A stretch of 36,666 nucleotides of DNA from Paracoccaceae bacterium (GCA_019090795.1 JAHRVG010000051.1:1-36666); one strand, 5' to 3'. Numbered from the stretch's first letter, positions 15,266-23,578 are shown. The notes: generated by a model from the letters alone, not told the origin. Made by a program: numbers and translations.

Positions 15266-15669
15266 CAGTAACAGTGTGTCCGGCAACTGCTGACGGTGAA
15301 TCCGTCTGGCGAGAGCTGTGGCGTGCGTTTCTGGCATTTCACAAAACGACCAAACCCACAGAAATCCATGCCCTTAGTTGGGCCTGGATGCGGGACTGGG
15401 TCGAGCACTTATTTTCCCGTCTGGCCAACTTCCTCTATCATCACTCGTTTTGGCAACCAGTGGATCGCTACTATCTGAATGGTCTCTTTGCTTCACCTCC
15501 GAGTGGCGGCTCTGGTGCCAGTTTTGCCCTTGTTGATGTCGTAGTTTCGCACGCTCAGGGCCGCAATTGCGCCTCAGTTTACTGGTTAACAACTCAGGAT
15601 AACGTTCAGGCACGGCGATTGTATGATCCTGCTGCCAGCCTGACCCCTTTTGTAAAGTATCGAGTATGA
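15262..15669 (+). CDS. GNAT-type acetyltransferase, shortened and possibly degenerate
   Basis: The 135-residue protein ends in a GNAT-like half: YYLNGLFASPP, then SVYWLTTQDNVQARRLYD and TPFVKYRV, which match the acetyl-CoA-binding part of the family. Two things are odd. The acetyl-CoA P-loop, normally R/Q-x-x-G-x-G/A, here reads PPSGGSGASFAL and lacks the arginine and the last glycine. About 15 residues that normally form the central strands between WMRDWVEH and LANFLYHHSFW also seem to be missing. It overlaps MoxR (ATGA) and the lipoprotein (ATGA), so the frame is kept, which argues against a plain pseudogene. Substrate unknown. Confidence 0.6.
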   Translation: MTVTVCPATADGESVWRELWRAFLAFHKTTKPTEIHALSWAWMRDWVEHLFSRLANFLYHHSFWQPVDRYYLNGLFASPPSGGSGASFALVDVVVSHAQGRNCASVYWLTTQDNVQARRLYDPAASLTPFVKYRV

Positions 15670-17042
15670 CCAAGTACAAGTCGTTTTTATTCTCTCTCTC
15701 TGCTATGGCCCTTTCTGCCTGCGTTTCGCCACAAAACACTGAAGTTTCTAAGCGCGCTGTTGGCGTGCAAAGCTGGCCTGCGATGAAAGCATTTCCCACC
15801 GGCAGCGCACCAAATGCGGTTTACCGCGCCAATAGCGATATATTTCACGAGTTTCTTGATCTGACTTTCAGTCTGGAAAGCGGCCACCAGATTCCACGCC
15901 TGACCCGCTTTGAGGGTCCAATCACAGTAGCCTTTGCCAACCAACCCAAACCGGTGGTCAGCCGTGATCTGGACCAGCTAATAACCCGTTTGCGCCTTGA
16001 GGCAAACTTGGATATTTCGCGCATTTCCAACCCGAACTCCGCGAATATCGTCATTGAAACCATGTCAAAACGCGAGCTTCAGCGCGCCGCTCCCAGTGCC
16101 GCCTGTATTGTAGTGCCGCGCATCCGCAGTTGGTCCGAATTTCGCAAGAACCGCTATAATAAACGCACCGACTGGTCCTCATTGCAGCGCCGAGAGCGGG
16201 CGATGATTTTTATGCCGCATGATATCTCTGCACAGGACGCGCGCGATTGCCTGCACGAGGAACTGGCGCAGGCTTTGGGGCCGCTCAACGACCTCTATCG
16301 TCTGCCGGATAGCGTTTATAACGACGACAATTTTCACATCATTCTGACCGCCTATGACATGATGATCCTGCGCGCCTATTATGCACCGGAAATCCGCAAC
16401 GGCATGGCCCAGCACGAGGTCGCCGCAGTGTTGCCGCGCCTGCTTGGGCGGATCAATCCGGCTGGGAATGGGGTTGGCGCCAAACATCTGGGCCAGACGC
16501 GCCGCGACTGGATCAAGGCGATCGAAACCGCTTTGGGGGCCAAAGGTTCCGATAGCGCCCGTGTCATCGCCGCCGACAAGGCCCTGAGGATTGCCAAACA
16601 GGCAGGCTATACCGATCACCGTCTGGGCTTCAGCTATTTCGCCCGTGCACGCGTCAGCATCAGCCAGAACTCCGAACTTGCAGCCGCCGATTTTGCCCGC
16701 TCCTACGCGGTGTTCAACGATATTTTTGGCCCTCAAGACATTCACACAGCGCAAGCGGCATTGCAGATGGCCTCGCTGTCGATTTCCGCCGGACGCTATG
16801 ATTCAGCGCTAGAGTTTATCAACGATTCCCTGCCCGCCGCCGAGGCAGCACAGAACGGTCGGCTGTTGTTCAGCCTGCTGGCGATGAAAGCCGAGGTTGT
16901 AACCCAGCTCGGTCGCGCGGGTGAGGCCGCGGCACTGCGACGCGAAGCGGTAAGTTGGGGGCGCTATGGTATTGTGCCCGAGGGCGAAATATCCGATAGG
17001 CTACGGATCATCGCAAAACTCAAGCCGGGACAGCCCGCATAA
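15666..17042 (+). CDS. DUF2927-type lipoprotein
   Basis: The 458-residue protein has a lipoprotein signal peptide (MTKYKSFLFSLSAMALSAC, lipid cysteine Cys19), so it should sit on the periplasmic face of a membrane. The middle part has the DUF2927 pattern including CLHEELAQALGPLNDLYRLP; the HEExxQ core looks like a metalloprotease or metal site, but activity is not shown. The C-terminal 150 residues are Ala-rich helices (AADKALRIAKQAGYTDHRLG onward) that resemble TPR repeats. ATGA overlap couples it to the GNAT gene. It lies inside the MoxR-VWA operon, which suggests a periplasmic partner. Confidence 0.75.
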   Translation: MTKYKSFLFSLSAMALSACVSPQNTEVSKRAVGVQSWPAMKAFPTGSAPNAVYRANSDIFHEFLDLTFSLESGHQIPRLTRFEGPITVAFANQPKPVVSRDLDQLITRLRLEANLDISRISNPNSANIVIETMSKRELQRAAPSAACIVVPRIRSWSEFRKNRYNKRTDWSSLQRRERAMIFMPHDISAQDARDCLHEELAQALGPLNDLYRLPDSVYNDDNFHIILTAYDMMILRAYYAPEIRNGMAQHEVAAVLPRLLGRINPAGNGVGAKHLGQTRRDWIKAIETALGAKGSDSARVIAADKALRIAKQAGYTDHRLGFSYFARARVSISQNSELAAADFARSYAVFNDIFGPQDIHTAQAALQMASLSISAGRYDSALEFINDSLPAAEAAQNGRLLFSLLAMKAEVVTQLGRAGEAAALRREAVSWGRYGIVPEGEISDRLRIIAKLKPGQPA

Positions 17043-17052
17043 GGAAATAATC

Positions 17053-17223
17053 ATGTTTTCAGTCATCGCCTTTTTCGTTGGTGCCGTATATGGATGGATT
17101 AAGGCAGGCAAAGCAGGTGGAAACCGCATGGACAAGGCACAATATGCCATCGCCCACGCGCTGGCGTTTTTCTTGCTTGTACTGGTGATAACGGTTGTCG
17201 CTGATTGGTTTAACTGGGTGTAA
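17053..17223 (+). CDS. Small two-helix membrane protein
   Basis: The 56-residue frame starts at ATG 17053, with AAGGAAA 5 bases upstream. It has two hydrophobic segments (SVIAFFVGAVYGWI and AHALAFFLLVLVITVVADW) joined by a short basic loop. It sits 10 bases after the lipoprotein gene and 6 bases before the VWA gene, so it belongs to the same operon. The extended frame from 16966 overlaps the lipoprotein and is unlikely. I do not know the family; a membrane anchor for the MoxR-VWA machinery is a guess. Confidence 0.75.
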   Translation: MFSVIAFFVGAVYGWIKAGKAGGNRMDKAQYAIAHALAFFLLVLVITVVADWFNWV

Positions 17224-17229
17224 CGTCTA

Positions 17230-18414
17230 ATGTTCATACGCTTTTTTGAAATGTTGCGCAGTGTGGGGATCCCGGTTTCCCTGCGTGAATATCTGGCATT
17301 CCTTGAGGCTCTGAAATCGGGCATCGTGCTGTATGATGTCGAAGGGTTTTACTATCTCGCCCGCGTGACAATGGTCAAAGACGAGCGAAATCTCGACAAG
17401 TTTGACCGGGCTTTTTCCGAGTGCTTCAAGGGCATGGAAGGTATGACTGTCGATGACATTATGAATGCTGTTGACGTTCCCGAGGATTGGCTCACTAAAC
17501 TTGCAGAAAAACATCTCTCCGCCGAAGAAATGGAAAAAATTAAATCCTTGGGCGGTTTTGACGAACTGATGAAAACCCTGAAAGAGCGCCTGAAAGAGCA
17601 GGAAAAACGCCATCAGGGTGGCAGCAAATGGATCGGCACTGCGGGAACCTCGCCTTTTGGGGCCTATGGTTACAACCCAGAGGGCGTACGCATAGGCCAA
17701 AAGGAAAGCGGCCATCAACGCGCGGTCAAAGTTTGGGACAAGCGCGATTTCAAGAACCTTGATGACAGTGTTGAGCTGGGCACCCGCAACATCAAGGTGG
17801 CGCTGAAACGCCTGCGAAAATGGGCGCGTAGCGGCGCGGACGACGAGCTTGATCTCGACGGCACCATTCAGGCCACCGCCGAACACGGCTATCTTGATGT
17901 AATCACCCGACCAGAAAAGCGCAACGCGATCAAAGTGCTGCTGTTTTTAGATGTGGGCGGCTCGATGGACCCTCATATCAAGCTGGTGGAGGAACTATTT
18001 TCCGCCGCACGCACAGAATTCAAGCACATGGAATACTTCTACTTCCACAATTGCCTGTACGAAGGCGTATGGAAAGACAACACACGGCGCTGGAAAGAGC
18101 AGCAATTGACATGGGATGTGCTGCACACCTATGGTTCTGATTACAAATGCATTTTTGTAGGGGATGCATCAATGTCGCCTTACGAGATCGCCTATCGTGG
18201 CGGCGCAAATGAGCATTGGAATGAGGAAACTGGCCAAAGCTGGTTACTGCGGGCACAGGAACAATGGCCGGGTTCTGTCTGGATCAATCCAGTACAGGAA
18301 CAAACCTGGCGCTACACCCAATCCATCGAAATGATCCGCGAGATTTTCAGCAACAAGATGTTCCCGATGACCCTAAAAGGCATCGAGGCCGCAATGAAGG
18401 AACTGGGGCGCTAA
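17230..18414 (+). CDS. VWA-domain protein, CoxE family
   Basis: A 394-residue protein with the CoxE layout. A helical N-terminal half (MFIRFFEMLRSVGIPVSLRE) contains a charged stretch (EEMEKIKSLGG, LKERLKEQEKRHQGG). The C-terminal VWA domain has a metal-ion site of D-x-G-x-S form (DVGGSMD, Asp241 and Ser245). CoxE proteins pair with MoxR-type ATPases, as in maturation of the CO dehydrogenase active site; no such dehydrogenase genes are present. It is the last gene of the operon that starts with MoxR. Target unknown. Confidence 0.88.
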   Translation: MFIRFFEMLRSVGIPVSLREYLAFLEALKSGIVLYDVEGFYYLARVTMVKDERNLDKFDRAFSECFKGMEGMTVDDIMNAVDVPEDWLTKLAEKHLSAEEMEKIKSLGGFDELMKTLKERLKEQEKRHQGGSKWIGTAGTSPFGAYGYNPEGVRIGQKESGHQRAVKVWDKRDFKNLDDSVELGTRNIKVALKRLRKWARSGADDELDLDGTIQATAEHGYLDVITRPEKRNAIKVLLFLDVGGSMDPHIKLVEELFSAARTEFKHMEYFYFHNCLYEGVWKDNTRRWKEQQLTWDVLHTYGSDYKCIFVGDASMSPYEIAYRGGANEHWNEETGQSWLLRAQEQWPGSVWINPVQEQTWRYTQSIEMIREIFSNKMFPMTLKGIEAAMKELGR

Positions 18415-18491
18415 GATATTCCAGCTTTTTCGTGATTACTTGCATGCGCGCTATAAATTGAGTGGCAGGTAGTATTTGGGAAGGAAAGCAC

Positions 18492-19661
18492 ATGTCAAAC
18501 GCACCGGTTTTTAACATTGATGTCGCTGATTTTATCGCCAACCCCTACCCTATGCTGAAACAGATGCGCGCAGAGGCCCCGATTGCTTTTGTGCCACAAT
18601 TGAACGCGACCCTCCTGACCAAGCGCGACGCGATCTTTGATTGCGAGAAAAACATCGCGGTGTTTTCTTCCGAACAGCCGGGCGGTTTGATGGACGTTTT
18701 AATGGGACAAAACATGATGCGGCTGGACGGTGCGCCGCACCAAGAACAACGCCGCGCGGTTTTCCCGACCCTGTCCCCGCGAACGGTGCGCGATCAATGG
18801 CAGCAACAGTTTCACGATGCCGCAGAGGGGGTTTTGAGTGAATTGGCCCCCCGTGGGCGCGGAGATCTGGTCAAGGAATTCTCTCTGCTTCTCTCTGCCG
18901 AGGCCCTGAAAATTGTCACCGGCCTGACCAACATGGACGCGCGCGAGGTTGACCGCGTCAGTCAGGGAATGATCGACGGGATTGCGAATTATACCGGCGA
19001 TCCCACAATCGAGGCAAACTGCCATAACTGCACCGCAACAATCGACAGCCACATCACCGCGCGGATACCGGAGCTGCTGAACACCCCCGACACCAGCCTG
19101 CTGTCGATCCAGATGCAGGCAGGGCTGCCCGAAACCGCGACCCGCGCCAATATCAAGCTGGCAATTTCCGGTGGCCAGAACGAACCCCGCGACGCCATAG
19201 CCGGGGTAATCTGGGCGTTGTTGCGCCATCCGGATCAATTGGCGCTGGTGCAAAACAGCAACTACAAGTGGCGCGATGCATTTGAGGAATATGCCCGCTG
19301 GATTTCCCCCATTGGCATGTCGCCACGCCGTATCGCCAAACGGGCAAAATTTGGCGGCGTGACCTTTGAACCAGAGGAGCGGATTTTCTTCATGTTTAGC
19401 TCTGCCAATCATGACGAAGATATTTTTCAGGACCCCGAGACCTATGACCTCACCCGCGACAACGCCCCCGCTATCGCCTTTGGTGCTGGCCCGCATTTCT
19501 GTGCCGGTGCCGGGGTTGCCCGGGCGCTAATTTCTGAGGTGGCCCTGCCAATGGCGTTTGAGCGCCTGCCAAACTTACGTCTGGCCCCGAATGCCACCCC
19601 CACTTGCACCGGCTGGGCCTTTCGCGGGCTAACCTCGCTGGATTGTGAATGGGATTCCTAG
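18492..19661 (+). CDS. Cytochrome P450
   Basis: A 389-residue soluble bacterial P450. Signatures: the I-helix ISGGQNEPRDAIAG, the K-helix ExxR in EEYARW, and the heme loop AFGAGPHFCAGAGVARALI with Cys337 as ligand. The start at 18492 follows AAGGAAAG; a GTG-like start 10 codons earlier is less likely. It lies 77 bases after the VWA gene. No ferredoxin or reductase gene is nearby, so electrons must come from elsewhere. The substrate cannot be told. Confidence 0.93.
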   Translation: MSNAPVFNIDVADFIANPYPMLKQMRAEAPIAFVPQLNATLLTKRDAIFDCEKNIAVFSSEQPGGLMDVLMGQNMMRLDGAPHQEQRRAVFPTLSPRTVRDQWQQQFHDAAEGVLSELAPRGRGDLVKEFSLLLSAEALKIVTGLTNMDAREVDRVSQGMIDGIANYTGDPTIEANCHNCTATIDSHITARIPELLNTPDTSLLSIQMQAGLPETATRANIKLAISGGQNEPRDAIAGVIWALLRHPDQLALVQNSNYKWRDAFEEYARWISPIGMSPRRIAKRAKFGGVTFEPEERIFFMFSSANHDEDIFQDPETYDLTRDNAPAIAFGAGPHFCAGAGVARALISEVALPMAFERLPNLRLAPNATPTCTGWAFRGLTSLDCEWDS

Positions 19662-19696
19662 TTGCCATTCTGCTGGCTGGCCCCCATATCTGAGAC

Positions 19697-20377
19697 ATGT
19701 TGAAATTCACCCCCATTCTGCTCGCCGTGCTCTATGGCCTTATTATGTACCGCTTTTCTGTCTGGCGCACTAAATCCGAGTTGGATGCGAAATCAACACA
19801 ACTGAGCGACCCGACCTTGACCGCCCTCACTGATCGTATGGCCCAGGCGTTGGATATCGAGCAGATCAAGGTTTTCATCTACGATATTGATCCTGTGAAC
19901 GGTTTGGCCGCCCCCGACGGGCGGATTTTCATTACCCGCGGCTTTTTGGCAAAATACAGCGCGGGTCAAGTGAACGCTGCCGAGATCGCCAGCGTCATTG
20001 CCCATGAATTGGGGCATGTTGCGCTGGGCCACTCGCGCCGCCGGATGATTGATTTTTCGGGGCAAAACGCAGTTCGGGTGGCGCTGGGGATGATTTTGGG
20101 GCGGATCATTCCGGGAATCGGTACATATCTGGCGAATATGATTGCCTCACTTCTGGCCGCTAGACTTTCACGGCAGGACGAGTATGAAGCAGACGCCTAT
20201 GCGGCGGCTTTGCTGACCAAATCAGGGATCGGCACGGCTGCACAGAAATCACTGTTTACCAAGCTGGAGGGCCTTACTGGAGCATCCGGACGACCCTTGG
20301 CCTGGTTAATGAGCCATCCAAGAACCCAACACCGGATCGAGGCTATCACCAAACTTGAAGCGCGGTGGGCAAAGTAG
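19697..20377 (+). CDS. Small M48-family metalloprotease
   Basis: A 226-residue protein with an N-terminal hydrophobic segment (LLAVLYGLIMYRF), the zinc motif HELGH (103-107) in SVIAHELGHVALGHSRRR, and the third ligand in QDEYEADAYAAALL. A hydrophobic stretch (LGMILGRIIPGIGTYLANMI) lies between, as in HtpX/Oma1-like proteases. The ending LMSHPRTQHRIEAI is typical of M48. It is probably membrane-bound and may take part in membrane protein quality control. The ribosome site is weak. The gene follows the P450 by 35 bases. Confidence 0.88.
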   Translation: MLKFTPILLAVLYGLIMYRFSVWRTKSELDAKSTQLSDPTLTALTDRMAQALDIEQIKVFIYDIDPVNGLAAPDGRIFITRGFLAKYSAGQVNAAEIASVIAHELGHVALGHSRRRMIDFSGQNAVRVALGMILGRIIPGIGTYLANMIASLLAARLSRQDEYEADAYAAALLTKSGIGTAAQKSLFTKLEGLTGASGRPLAWLMSHPRTQHRIEAITKLEARWAK

Positions 20378-20465
20378 GTTCTCGCACTATTATAAGGGGC
20401 GTTTACTTTGCATTCAGGCTTTGGGTTTAGGGTGCGGGCGAGCAGTTATTAAAAGGTTCCCATAA

Positions 20466-20954
20466 ATGTTTGTCCAAACGGTTTATGAAAGTAAAATTAC
20501 AGGTAACTTTGGCCCCCTCGCATTGCTGGCGCTGCAAAAATCAGCGGTGATACGCAATCAGGAAAAGGGGATCACCAGTTTTCTGTACCACGACGAGAAG
20601 CGAATTTTTCACGTGGTCGAAGGCGATCCCGATGTTTTGCAAGATACCTTGGGGCGGATCGGCACCTCCGCGCAACATGACGACATTAAGGTGCGCGCCA
20701 GTTTACGCTGCAAGAAACGCAGTTTTCCGCGCTGGTATTTCGGGGCCACCAATGCCGATGACCCGCATTTTCGGCGGGTATTTCGCGCTTTGAAAAAACC
20801 GGCTTTTTTTAATCTTGATGTGGTAGAGGCAATCCAGATTTTGCAAATAGTGGCCTCGCGCAAGCGCCGTGCGGTAAAGATGGATCAGTTCAGCATCAAA
20901 GTTCGAAATTTCAATCTGAGCAAGGAGCCCAGAGGCTTATTGGCGGTCAGATAA
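20466..20954 (+). CDS. BLUF-domain protein lacking the photocycle glutamine
   Basis: The 162-residue protein matches the BLUF fold (residues 1-100). It keeps the flavin tyrosine Tyr7 (VYESK) and asparagine Asn31 (IRNQEKGITSFL), at the exact spacing of Tyr8 and Asn32 in PixD-type BLUF proteins. The next key residue, normally Gln50 in F-x-Q-x-x-EG, is His49 here (RIFHVVEG). The methionine near the end of the domain is Phe92 (RWYFGA). Without the glutamine the usual light reaction is not expected, so it may be a light-insensitive sensor or bind another ligand. A basic 60-residue tail follows. AAAGG precedes the ATG. Its last 18 bases overlap the PIN gene tail to tail. Confidence 0.8.
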   Translation: MFVQTVYESKITGNFGPLALLALQKSAVIRNQEKGITSFLYHDEKRIFHVVEGDPDVLQDTLGRIGTSAQHDDIKVRASLRCKKRSFPRWYFGATNADDPHFRRVFRALKKPAFFNLDVVEAIQILQIVASRKRRAVKMDQFSIKVRNFNLSKEPRGLLAVR

Positions 20955-21509
20955 GGGTTTTTGTCGGCTGGCCAGAAATTTGCCCAGGCGGGGCAAACCC
21001 GTTTTGCGCAAGGTTTTGCGCAGATCAAGACAACTGCCCTCCATCTCGCTGGCTTTATCAAGCACGTTTTGGGTCAGGCGAAACAGCCTGTCAGGATCAC
21101 TGTGCGCCAGTTCCAGCAACAGCCCGTCGGGATCGCGCCGGATGATGCCATATTGTGCCAGCACGCGGGTCGGGAAATCACGCAAATTGGCGGTGACCAA
21201 TTCATCCGCCTTGCCTTGAATTGCCGCGGCAAGGACATGGGTGTCGTTTGGATCGGGTAGGCTCAGACGGGATTGAAATTCCAGTGGCACAGTGACCAAG
21301 GCTTGCGGCCAACGCGCCTTGAGCAACAGAATCTCGGTTTGTGCGATACTGCCCATCTCAAGGCTCTGGCGTTGGGCCGCTCGCCGCCATTCCTCTAATA
21401 TACGCTGTGACCATAGCGGAGTAATCAGGTTGTCCTTGGCCGCAGCCAACAGAATTTCCCGCAGCACAGAGGGAAACAACACACAAGCATCCAGCAGAAC
21501 GCGGCTCAT
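20937..21509 (-). CDS. PIN-domain protein (putative ribonuclease)
   Basis: A 190-residue protein with a PIN domain in the first 130 residues. Acidic residues suited to the metal site are in LLDACVLF (Asp7), RILEEW, LPDPNDTHVLAAA and TANLRDFP. A 60-residue C-terminal extension rich in Leu and Arg follows. PIN proteins often are RNases of VapBC toxin pairs, but no small antitoxin gene adjoins. Instead the start overlaps the stop of the rlmI-like gene (ATGA), which suggests a role in rRNA or tRNA handling rather than a toxin; this is inference. Confidence 0.8.
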   Translation of the reverse strand: MSRVLLDACVLFPSVLREILLAAAKDNLITPLWSQRILEEWRRAAQRQSLEMGSIAQTEILLLKARWPQALVTVPLEFQSRLSLPDPNDTHVLAAAIQGKADELVTANLRDFPTRVLAQYGIIRRDPDGLLLELAHSDPDRLFRLTQNVLDKASEMEGSCLDLRKTLRKTGLPRLGKFLASRQKPLSDRQ

Positions 21510-22711
21510 AACAGGCGCAGAAATATCGCTTTGAGATAGGCACTCTCGGCCAAATGTGGGTGTACTGGATGGTCAGGCCCGGCAAATCCAGTATGAATAA
21601 TCTGCCCTTGTCGGCCCGCCCTGCCAATGCCGCGCAGGCTCACCTCTCGGAAACGCGCCAGATCGGCGGCATGGGAACAGGAACATAAAACCAGATACCC
21701 ACCGGGGGCAACAAGACGTGCACCAAGTCTGGCAATCCGTTCATAAGCACGTAAACCAGCGTCAAGGGTGGGTTTTGAGGGGGCAAACGCGGGTGGATCG
21801 CAGACCACGAGGTCAAATTTCTCATGTGCATCGACCAACTCGTTCATCACTTCAAAAGCATCGCCTTTGCGGGTGGTGAAACTGGAACCAAAACCGGAGG
21901 CCGCAGCCCCTTGAGTAGCCAAATCGAGCGCCGCTTGCGAGCCATCAACCGCCATTGCCGATGCCGCGCCCCCCGCCAAAGCGGCAAGGGAAAACCCGCC
22001 AACATGGCTAAATACATCCAGAGCCCGCGTATTCTGGGCCAAACGGGCCGCAAAAGCATGGTTGTCGCGCTGATCAAAATAGAGGCCGGTTTTTTGCCCC
22101 CCCATCACATCCGCTTGGTAAATCGCACTGTTCATCGCAACCGGCAGTGCACCTTCAGTCGCCCCGCACAGAACCCGCGTTTCGCCGTCCAACCCTTCCA
22201 GTGCCCGCGCGCGCGAGCTGGCGTTTTTGATAATTGTCGTCGCACCGGTGACTCTCTCAAGCGCGAGAACCAGCATTTCTAACCGCTGCTCGATCCACGC
22301 CGCGTTGGGCTGCACCACCAAAACATCGTCAAAGCGATCAATGATCAACCCTGGGAAACCATCAGCCTCGGCGTGCACCAACCGGTAAAACGGGGAATCA
22401 TAACACCGTTCACGCAGTGCAAGCGCTTGTGCGAGGCGATTTTCCAGCCAGTCCTGATTGATCTGCACGGATGCTGCGCGATCCAACACCCGACAGGCTA
22501 TTTTCGAGGACGGGTTAAAGGCGCAAACGGCCAGATGCTCTTTGTCTGAGGAAAGCAGATCAACTACGGTTCCAGCAGGAATTTTCCGCGACCGGCGATC
22601 CAGCACCAATTCGTTTTCATAGGCCCAGGGAAACCCATGGCGCAAACGTTGCGGGGATTTATTGGGGCGCAGTCGGATTTGGGGGCGGGTCTGGGGGGCT
22701 GTATCTGTCAT
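21506..22711 (-). CDS. rlmI: Class I SAM-dependent rRNA methyltransferase, RlmI type
   Basis: The 401-residue protein has an N-terminal PUA-like RNA-binding domain (RLRHGFPWAYENELV), a central EEHUD-like part, and a Rossmann methyltransferase domain. The latter shows a SAM-binding DVFSHVGGFSLAALAGG and the catalytic CDPPAFAPSK, then a cysteine motif (VLCSCSH). RlmI methylates a cytosine (m5C1962 in E. coli) in 23S rRNA; the exact target here is inferred. The start at 22711 follows AGGAGGAG, better than the in-frame codon 8 residues earlier. It is coupled to the PIN gene. Confidence 0.85.
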   Translation of the reverse strand: MTDTAPQTRPQIRLRPNKSPQRLRHGFPWAYENELVLDRRSRKIPAGTVVDLLSSDKEHLAVCAFNPSSKIACRVLDRAASVQINQDWLENRLAQALALRERCYDSPFYRLVHAEADGFPGLIIDRFDDVLVVQPNAAWIEQRLEMLVLALERVTGATTIIKNASSRARALEGLDGETRVLCGATEGALPVAMNSAIYQADVMGGQKTGLYFDQRDNHAFAARLAQNTRALDVFSHVGGFSLAALAGGAASAMAVDGSQAALDLATQGAAASGFGSSFTTRKGDAFEVMNELVDAHEKFDLVVCDPPAFAPSKPTLDAGLRAYERIARLGARLVAPGGYLVLCSCSHAADLARFREVSLRGIGRAGRQGQIIHTGFAGPDHPVHPHLAESAYLKAIFLRLL

Positions 22712-22741
22712 GGCTCCTCCTACCCTGCCCTGCACAAAAGC

Positions 22742-22775
22742 AAAAGAAAAAAGGCAGCCTCGGGGGACCGCCTTT
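22742..22775 (-). terminator. Intrinsic terminator after the lipoprotein gene
   Basis: On the minus strand AAAGGC and GCCTTT close a hairpin with inner pairing (GG...CC region), followed by TTTTTTCTTTT. It lies about 20 bases after the stop codon of the lipoprotein at 22796 and separates it from rlmI. Confidence 0.75.
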
Positions 22776-22795
22776 GAAATCAGTTTACAATCTGA

Positions 22796-23578
22796 TCACA
22801 GAGCACTGTTTGCGGTAAGCTGATCGTAAACCGCTTTACCCACATGCTGCGAGATGCGCACGCGTTGCGTTTGACCACGCCGCTCGGCTGCGACTGCTCT
22901 GCGCCCCCCGTAAGCCCTGAACACTTCATCAACGCTATTGGTGCCGGTCACGGGCTCGCCGGTAGCGGCGTCAAACAGTGTGTAGTCAAACTTGATATTG
23001 TGACGCCCACCAGTCAAAAAACGCGCTTTCTCGGTCAGCGCATGGAATTTTTTCACCTTCACGCCAAGGATCACATCCTTGGTGCCCTGTAACGATGCGG
23101 TGCTGGTGCTGATTGCATTTTTCAGAATAGTGCGCACCTGCTCCTTGCGATCACCTAGTGGATCTTCGCGCCACACGATATCGGCCTTGGGCACGAACAT
23201 GTTATCCTCCGAAACGATCAGAGAATCCGGAACATCGACGACCACGTTGACGATGTTGTAAGCGGTTTTCACCGCGGTAACCAGTTGCCCATTGTCTGCC
23301 GGAGAATTGCGGGTAACCAAGGGCGAGGCAGCAGGCTGCGCCAATTCCGCAACTCTTGGTGCATCCAGAAGTTTAGCAGCCCCAGCCTGAGTAATTTGCA
23401 ACTGTGCGACCTTTTCATAAGATAAACACTGTTGTTGGGTAACCGCCGCAGATTTGGCCAGCGGAGGCGATTTAATGATTGCATTCTGCGATACATTGTC
23501 AGTTGTGACACATGCACTGGTAGAAATAGCGATGGCCAACAGACCGGCGATTTTAGCGATTTTCACTGCATTTTTCAT
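22796..23578 (-). CDS. Putative lipoprotein, DUF6778-like
   Basis: A 260-residue protein with a lipoprotein-type signal peptide (MKNAVKIAKIAGLLAIAIST, then SAC with Cys23; the -3 residue is Thr, slightly off the lipobox). The mature part has a beta-rich core (YNIVNVVVDVPDSLIVSED, IVWREDPLGDRKEQVRTIL) and the phrase FDAATGEPVTG, common in Rhodobacterales lipoproteins that may belong to the DUF6778 family. Function unknown. It is a single-gene unit with its own terminator and about 295 bases upstream. Confidence 0.7.
   Translation of the reverse strand: MKNAVKIAKIAGLLAIAISTSACVTTDNVSQNAIIKSPPLAKSAAVTQQQCLSYEKVAQLQITQAGAAKLLDAPRVAELAQPAASPLVTRNSPADNGQLVTAVKTAYNIVNVVVDVPDSLIVSEDNMFVPKADIVWREDPLGDRKEQVRTILKNAISTSTASLQGTKDVILGVKVKKFHALTEKARFLTGGRHNIKFDYTLFDAATGEPVTGTNSVDEVFRAYGGRRAVAAERRGQTQRVRISQHVGKAVYDQLTANSAL

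Noticed and set aside
16179-16754. 191-codon minus-strand frame opposite the DUF2927 lipoprotein
   Set aside because: Shadow frame; the plus-strand gene has a lipobox and overlap coupling on its side.
14426-18414. MoxR-VWA set as a phage-defence system
   Set aside because: No nuclease, protease effector or integrase adjoins and there is no sign of a defence island; base composition looks like the neighbours.
20466-21509. BLUF-like and PIN genes as a toxin-antitoxin pair
   Set aside because: They converge tail to tail instead of sharing an operon, and the BLUF-like protein has no DNA-binding or antitoxin feature.
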